DNA of 64,000 nt, from assembly GCF_013127955.1 (NCBI RefSeq), contig NZ_CP053435.1, positions 5,555,001-5,619,000 of the forward strand, given 5' to 3'. How positions within the stretch are numbered: the stretch's first letter is position 1; the number at the start of each line of letters is the position of its first letter. Made by a program: the position numbers and the translations under genes. The notes beneath the pieces are model-generated. The model saw only the letters and a list, made by a program, of their open reading frames with translations. It was not told the origin of the DNA and did no database searches. The stretch comes from Spirosoma taeanense. GTDB taxonomy: Bacteria > Bacteroidota > Bacteroidia > Cytophagales > Spirosomataceae. This document shows, one piece after another, positions 61,414 to 64,000 of this stretch.

Positions 61414-62220
61414 TTAGATGGGTAAAGGCGTTGTGTTGTACTGAGCAACCAGCTCAGCCAGGGCAGCCGCCGGATCAGACGTTTTCATAAATGCTTCGCC
61501 AATCAGAAAGCCATCGAAACCCGCCCGAAACAGGGTACGCATCGTAGCTGCATCGTGCAGACCGCTTTCCGTGATTTTAGCGAATGTGTCCGGAATCCGC
61601 TCAATTAGCCGCAGCGAAGTTTCGATTGACGTCTCAAAGGTTTTCAGGTTACGGTTATTAACCCCTACCAGGTCGACGGTATGCGTTAGCGTCTGGTCGA
61701 GTTCATGCTCGTCGTGTACTTCGAGCAGCACCTGCAATCCCAGATTTTGGGCCTCCTGACTCAGGTCGGCTACTTCAGCGGGTGTCAGGCAGGCTGCAAT
61801 CAGCAGCACCAGGTCGGCTCCCCAGGCTTTCGCTTCGAGGAGTTGATAAGCATCAATGACAAAATCCTTGCGGAGAATAGGCGTTGATGGATTGGCCTGC
61901 CGGGCAGCCTGCAAATCGGCCGGTGTTCCGCCGAAGAAAGGCTCATCGGTGAGTACCGACAGCACAGCCGCGCCGGCCCGAACGTAACCCTGCGTAGTTT
62001 CAGCCACACCTGCGCGGTCATTAATAACGCCTTTGGAAGGCGACCGACGCTTGAATTCGGCAATAATACCGGTTGAATTCAGGTCCTGAATGGCGTCCCG
62101 CGCCGACAGGGGCACCCGCCTGAAGTCGGGCATTTGCTCCAGTACCGACACCGGGGTTTCGGTTTTACGCTGGGCTACTTCTATTCGCTTCTGAGCAACT
62201 ATTTGATCAAGAATCGTCAT
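61414..62220 (-). CDS. trpC: Indole-3-glycerol-phosphate synthase
   Basis: Ring-closing TIM-barrel enzyme. 268 residues. FKRRSPSKGVIND, DEPFFGGTPADLQAAR, PILRKDFVIDAYQLLEAKAWGADLVLLIAACL, LLEVHDEHELDQTL, GVNNRNLKTFETSIETSL and ITESGLHDAATM give the usual catalytic Glu, Lys and Asn set. It is a separate gene, not fused to trpF. The 86-nt gap before it holds AATGAC/GTCATT repeats like those at 29337-29406. Confidence 0.97.
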   Translation of the reverse strand: MTILDQIVAQKRIEVAQRKTETPVSVLEQMPDFRRVPLSARDAIQDLNSTGIIAEFKRRSPSKGVINDRAGVAETTQGYVRAGAAVLSVLTDEPFFGGTPADLQAARQANPSTPILRKDFVIDAYQLLEAKAWGADLVLLIAACLTPAEVADLSQEAQNLGLQVLLEVHDEHELDQTLTHTVDLVGVNNRNLKTFETSIETSLRLIERIPDTFAKITESGLHDAATMRTLFRAGFDGFLIGEAFMKTSDPAAALAELVAQYNTTPLPI

Positions 62221-62306
62221 TCGCTTTGTGTCATTGGCTGTCGTTTATCGTCACGGTTTGTCATTAAACAAATGACCTACTGACTATAACAATCCTAAAT
62301 GACGTT

Positions 62307-63293
62307 TTAGGCAATCAACTTCTTAAAACATGCCAGAGCCCGCTTGCTTTCCAGCGACTCACGAGCCAGGGCTACTGCTTCCTCCCGCGTTTCGGCCTTC
62401 CCGGCAGCCAGCAAGGCCATCGCTGAGTTAGCCAGAACCGCCTGTTTTTGAGCTGGGGTTGCCGCGTCGTTCAGCACATTCATAAAAATCTGTGCGGACT
62501 CGTCCAGCGTTTGTCCACCCGCCAGCGATTCGGCTGTTAAGGTAGTCATTCCCAGTTGCTCGGGTTCCAGTATCTGTTCGGTCTGGTTGCTAATCACCTT
62601 GAACGCGCCCGTCAGAGAGATCTCATCATAGCCGTCCATCGCGTGCAGGATCATAAACCGCTTATCGGTTTGCTGATAAAGGTACGCATATAAACGGGCT
62701 AATTCAAGACTGAACACCCCAACGAGCTGCTTTTGGGGCTTTGCCGGGTTGATCATCGGTCCGAGTACGTTAAAAAACGTTTTGACGCCGAGGTCTTTCC
62801 GGATGGGCGCTACGTTCTTCATGGCCGGGTGGAACAGGGGCGCGTGCAGAAAACAGATGCTTGCCGTTTCCATCTTACGCTGCAACTCACCCACGTCGTT
62901 CGTGAACTTATAGCCCAGGTGTTCCATGATCGTCGAAGACCCAACCAGCGACGAAACGCCGTGGTTGCCGTGCTTGGCGACCCGCTGCCCGGCACCTGCT
63001 ACCACAAACGACGACAGCGTTGAGATATTAAACGTGTCTTTGCCGTCGCCACCGGTGCCGCAAAGGTCCATCGGGTCGTAAGCCCCGAGATCAACCGGCA
63101 GGCAGAGTTCCAGCATGGCGTCGCGGAAGCCCTCGAGTTCTTCCAGACGCAGGCTGCGCATCATGTAGACCGTCAGAAAAGACGCGATCTGCGCGGAGTT
63201 ATATTCACCGCGACCAATACCAATCAGCGTTTGCCGCGCTTCTTCCTTGGTCAGGTGCTTGTATTCAAACAGGTGGTTCAGTATTGCTTTCAT
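62307..63293 (-). CDS. trpD: Anthranilate phosphoribosyltransferase
   Basis: Transfers phosphoribosyl from PRPP to anthranilate. 328 residues from MKAILNHLFEYKHLT at 63293 (an upstream extension lacks family resemblance). Motifs: DLCGTGGDGKDTFNISTLSSFVVAGAG, KHGNHGVSSLVGSSTIMEHLG, and HPAMKNVAPIRKDLGVKTFFNVLGPMINP. The 75-nt gap to trpG contains a 9-bp inverted repeat (63315-63323 / 63361-63369). Confidence 0.96.
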   Translation of the reverse strand: MKAILNHLFEYKHLTKEEARQTLIGIGRGEYNSAQIASFLTVYMMRSLRLEELEGFRDAMLELCLPVDLGAYDPMDLCGTGGDGKDTFNISTLSSFVVAGAGQRVAKHGNHGVSSLVGSSTIMEHLGYKFTNDVGELQRKMETASICFLHAPLFHPAMKNVAPIRKDLGVKTFFNVLGPMINPAKPQKQLVGVFSLELARLYAYLYQQTDKRFMILHAMDGYDEISLTGAFKVISNQTEQILEPEQLGMTTLTAESLAGGQTLDESAQIFMNVLNDAATPAQKQAVLANSAMALLAAGKAETREEAVALARESLESKRALACFKKLIA

Positions 63294-63368
63294 GTTCAAA
63301 GAGCGAATGAGCGGAAGAGTGAACGGTCGGTACTTGGGCTGGCGCATGGTATGTCGCCCTTTCACTCT

Positions 63369-63935
63369 TTATTGTTTAAGCCAGTTTGCAAGCATTTTCA
63401 CTCCGTTTTCCGTCAGCACCGATTCGGGGTGAAACTGCAGGCCCTTTACGTCGAAGCGGGTATGCGCGAGGGCCATTACGCGGCCGTGTTCATCCACAGC
63501 TGTAACACGAAGTTCGGCGGGAATCGAGTCGGGAACAACCGTCCAGGAATGGTACCGGCCGACGGTCAGTTCATCAGGAATATCGGCAAACAACGACTCG
63601 CTGCGGTCGGTAATGGTCGTGCGGTGCGCTACCCCATGCAGAACGTCGCCGAGGTTCTCGAGCGACGCGCCGTACACTTCGCCGATGCCCTGGTGACCCA
63701 GACAGATACCTAGGATGCTTTTAGACGAGCCGTGTTCGCGCACCATATCCTGCATGATGCCTGCTTCGGACGGGAGCCCCGGACCCGGCGAGAGCATGAT
63801 TTTGTCGTACTGCCCCGCTTCTTCGACGGTCAGCTTATTGTTCCGAATTACGTCCGGGCGATGGCCCAGCTCGCGGAGGATATACACGAGGTTATACGTA
63901 AATGAATCGTAGTTATCTAAGACCAGCAGTTTCAT
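63369..63935 (-). CDS. trpG: Anthranilate/aminodeoxychorismate synthase glutamine amidotransferase subunit
   Basis: A 188-residue class I glutamine amidotransferase that supplies ammonia to TrpE. LLVLDNYDSFTYNLVYIL at the start, the oxyanion MLSPGPGLPSEAG, nucleophile Cys in GICLGHQGIGEVYG and the His/Glu pair in LQFHPESVLTENG. It starts 3 nt after the trpE stop. It may also serve para-aminobenzoate synthesis, as in other organisms with one shared subunit. Confidence 0.94.
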   Translation of the reverse strand: MKLLVLDNYDSFTYNLVYILRELGHRPDVIRNNKLTVEEAGQYDKIMLSPGPGLPSEAGIMQDMVREHGSSKSILGICLGHQGIGEVYGASLENLGDVLHGVAHRTTITDRSESLFADIPDELTVGRYHSWTVVPDSIPAELRVTAVDEHGRVMALAHTRFDVKGLQFHPESVLTENGVKMLANWLKQ

Positions 63936-63938
63936 AGC

Positions 63939-64000
63939 TTAAATCGTTTTTGCCTGTTCAATGGCCATGCGCAGCGCGGCCAGTTTGTTGTGTACTTCCT
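63939..64000 (-). CDS. trpE: Anthranilate synthase component I, C-terminal end only
   Basis: Only the last 20 codons are inside the window: EVHNKLAALRMAIEQAKTI and stop at 63939-63941. The family C-terminus and the tight spacing to trpG (3 nt) support trpE. The start and any attenuator lie beyond the right edge. Confidence 0.8.
   Translation of the reverse strand, partial: EVHNKLAALRMAIEQAKTI

Noticed and set aside
1-64000. tRNA, rRNA, insertion sequences and riboswitches
   Set aside because: No cloverleaf-like, rRNA-like, transposase or known riboswitch-like sequence was recognised by eye in the gaps; a dedicated scan could still find a weak case.

Overview
The window looks like chromosomal DNA of a Bacteroidota bacterium of the order Cytophagales, most likely in or near Spirosoma. 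The pointers are a GldJ-type gliding lipoprotein, Bacteroidota promoters with a TAnnTTTG -7 element, starts without clear Shine-Dalgarno sequences, many SUMF1-, DUF4175-, LVIVD- and alpha-2-macroglobulin-type envelope proteins, and mid-range GC. No rRNA, tRNA, CRISPR array, prophage or insertion sequence was seen. Genus level is inference.

Layout. 1-2.9 kb: proline catabolism (pruA, cut by the window edge) and threonine synthase (thrC). 2.9-8.1 kb: a TPR protein, then a 489-bp gene-free AT-rich block packed with DnaA-box-like 9-mers (a strong chromosomal-origin candidate), a methyltransferase, mnmG (gidA) and a parS-like site beside its start. 8.1-17.9 kb: a DUF4175 coiled-coil membrane protein, comF, gldJ, mfd and a barstar-like protein. 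18-20 kb: a quinone/aromatic detoxification-like trio (MhqO-like dioxygenase, MhqD-like hydrolase, muconolactone-isomerase-like protein). 20-22.6 kb: pdhA and recF. 22.6-25.7 kb: a divergent pair that may handle apiose (D-apionate lactonase-like protein and DUF4038/GH140-like hydrolase). 25.9-32.9 kb: tetR-tolC-adaptor-RND pump operon with a self-operator over its promoter. 33-39.5 kb: metallophosphoesterase, dienelactone-hydrolase-like protein, small secreted proteins, a frameshifted SRA-HNH endonuclease, a GGCT-like protein and typA.

39.5-46.7 kb is the most interesting stretch. It holds an ECF sigma factor overlapping a protein that joins a cytoplasmic anti-sigma-like end and one inner-membrane helix to a C-terminal outer-membrane beta-barrel. 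This architecture resembles the dual membrane-spanning anti-sigma (Dma) proteins described in Bacteroides. Lipoproteins, a serpin and, in a second transcript, a beta-propeller lipoprotein and a barrel protein follow. The sigma gene and the second transcript carry the same promoter-like pattern (TCGTTTCCAAC, 19 nt, TCTTT), so the whole block may be one sigma-controlled envelope module.

46.9-57.5 kb: a sugar-phosphate isomerase/epimerase-like protein, a PVC-type propeller/HEAT/cytochrome c protein and a 2133-residue alpha-2-macroglobulin. 57.5-64 kb, minus strand: a near-complete tryptophan operon in the order trpE(partial)-G-D-C-F-B-A, followed at 17 nt by hisIE and then a small four-helix membrane protein. 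Convergent or operon-final genes are mostly closed by clear hairpin terminators.
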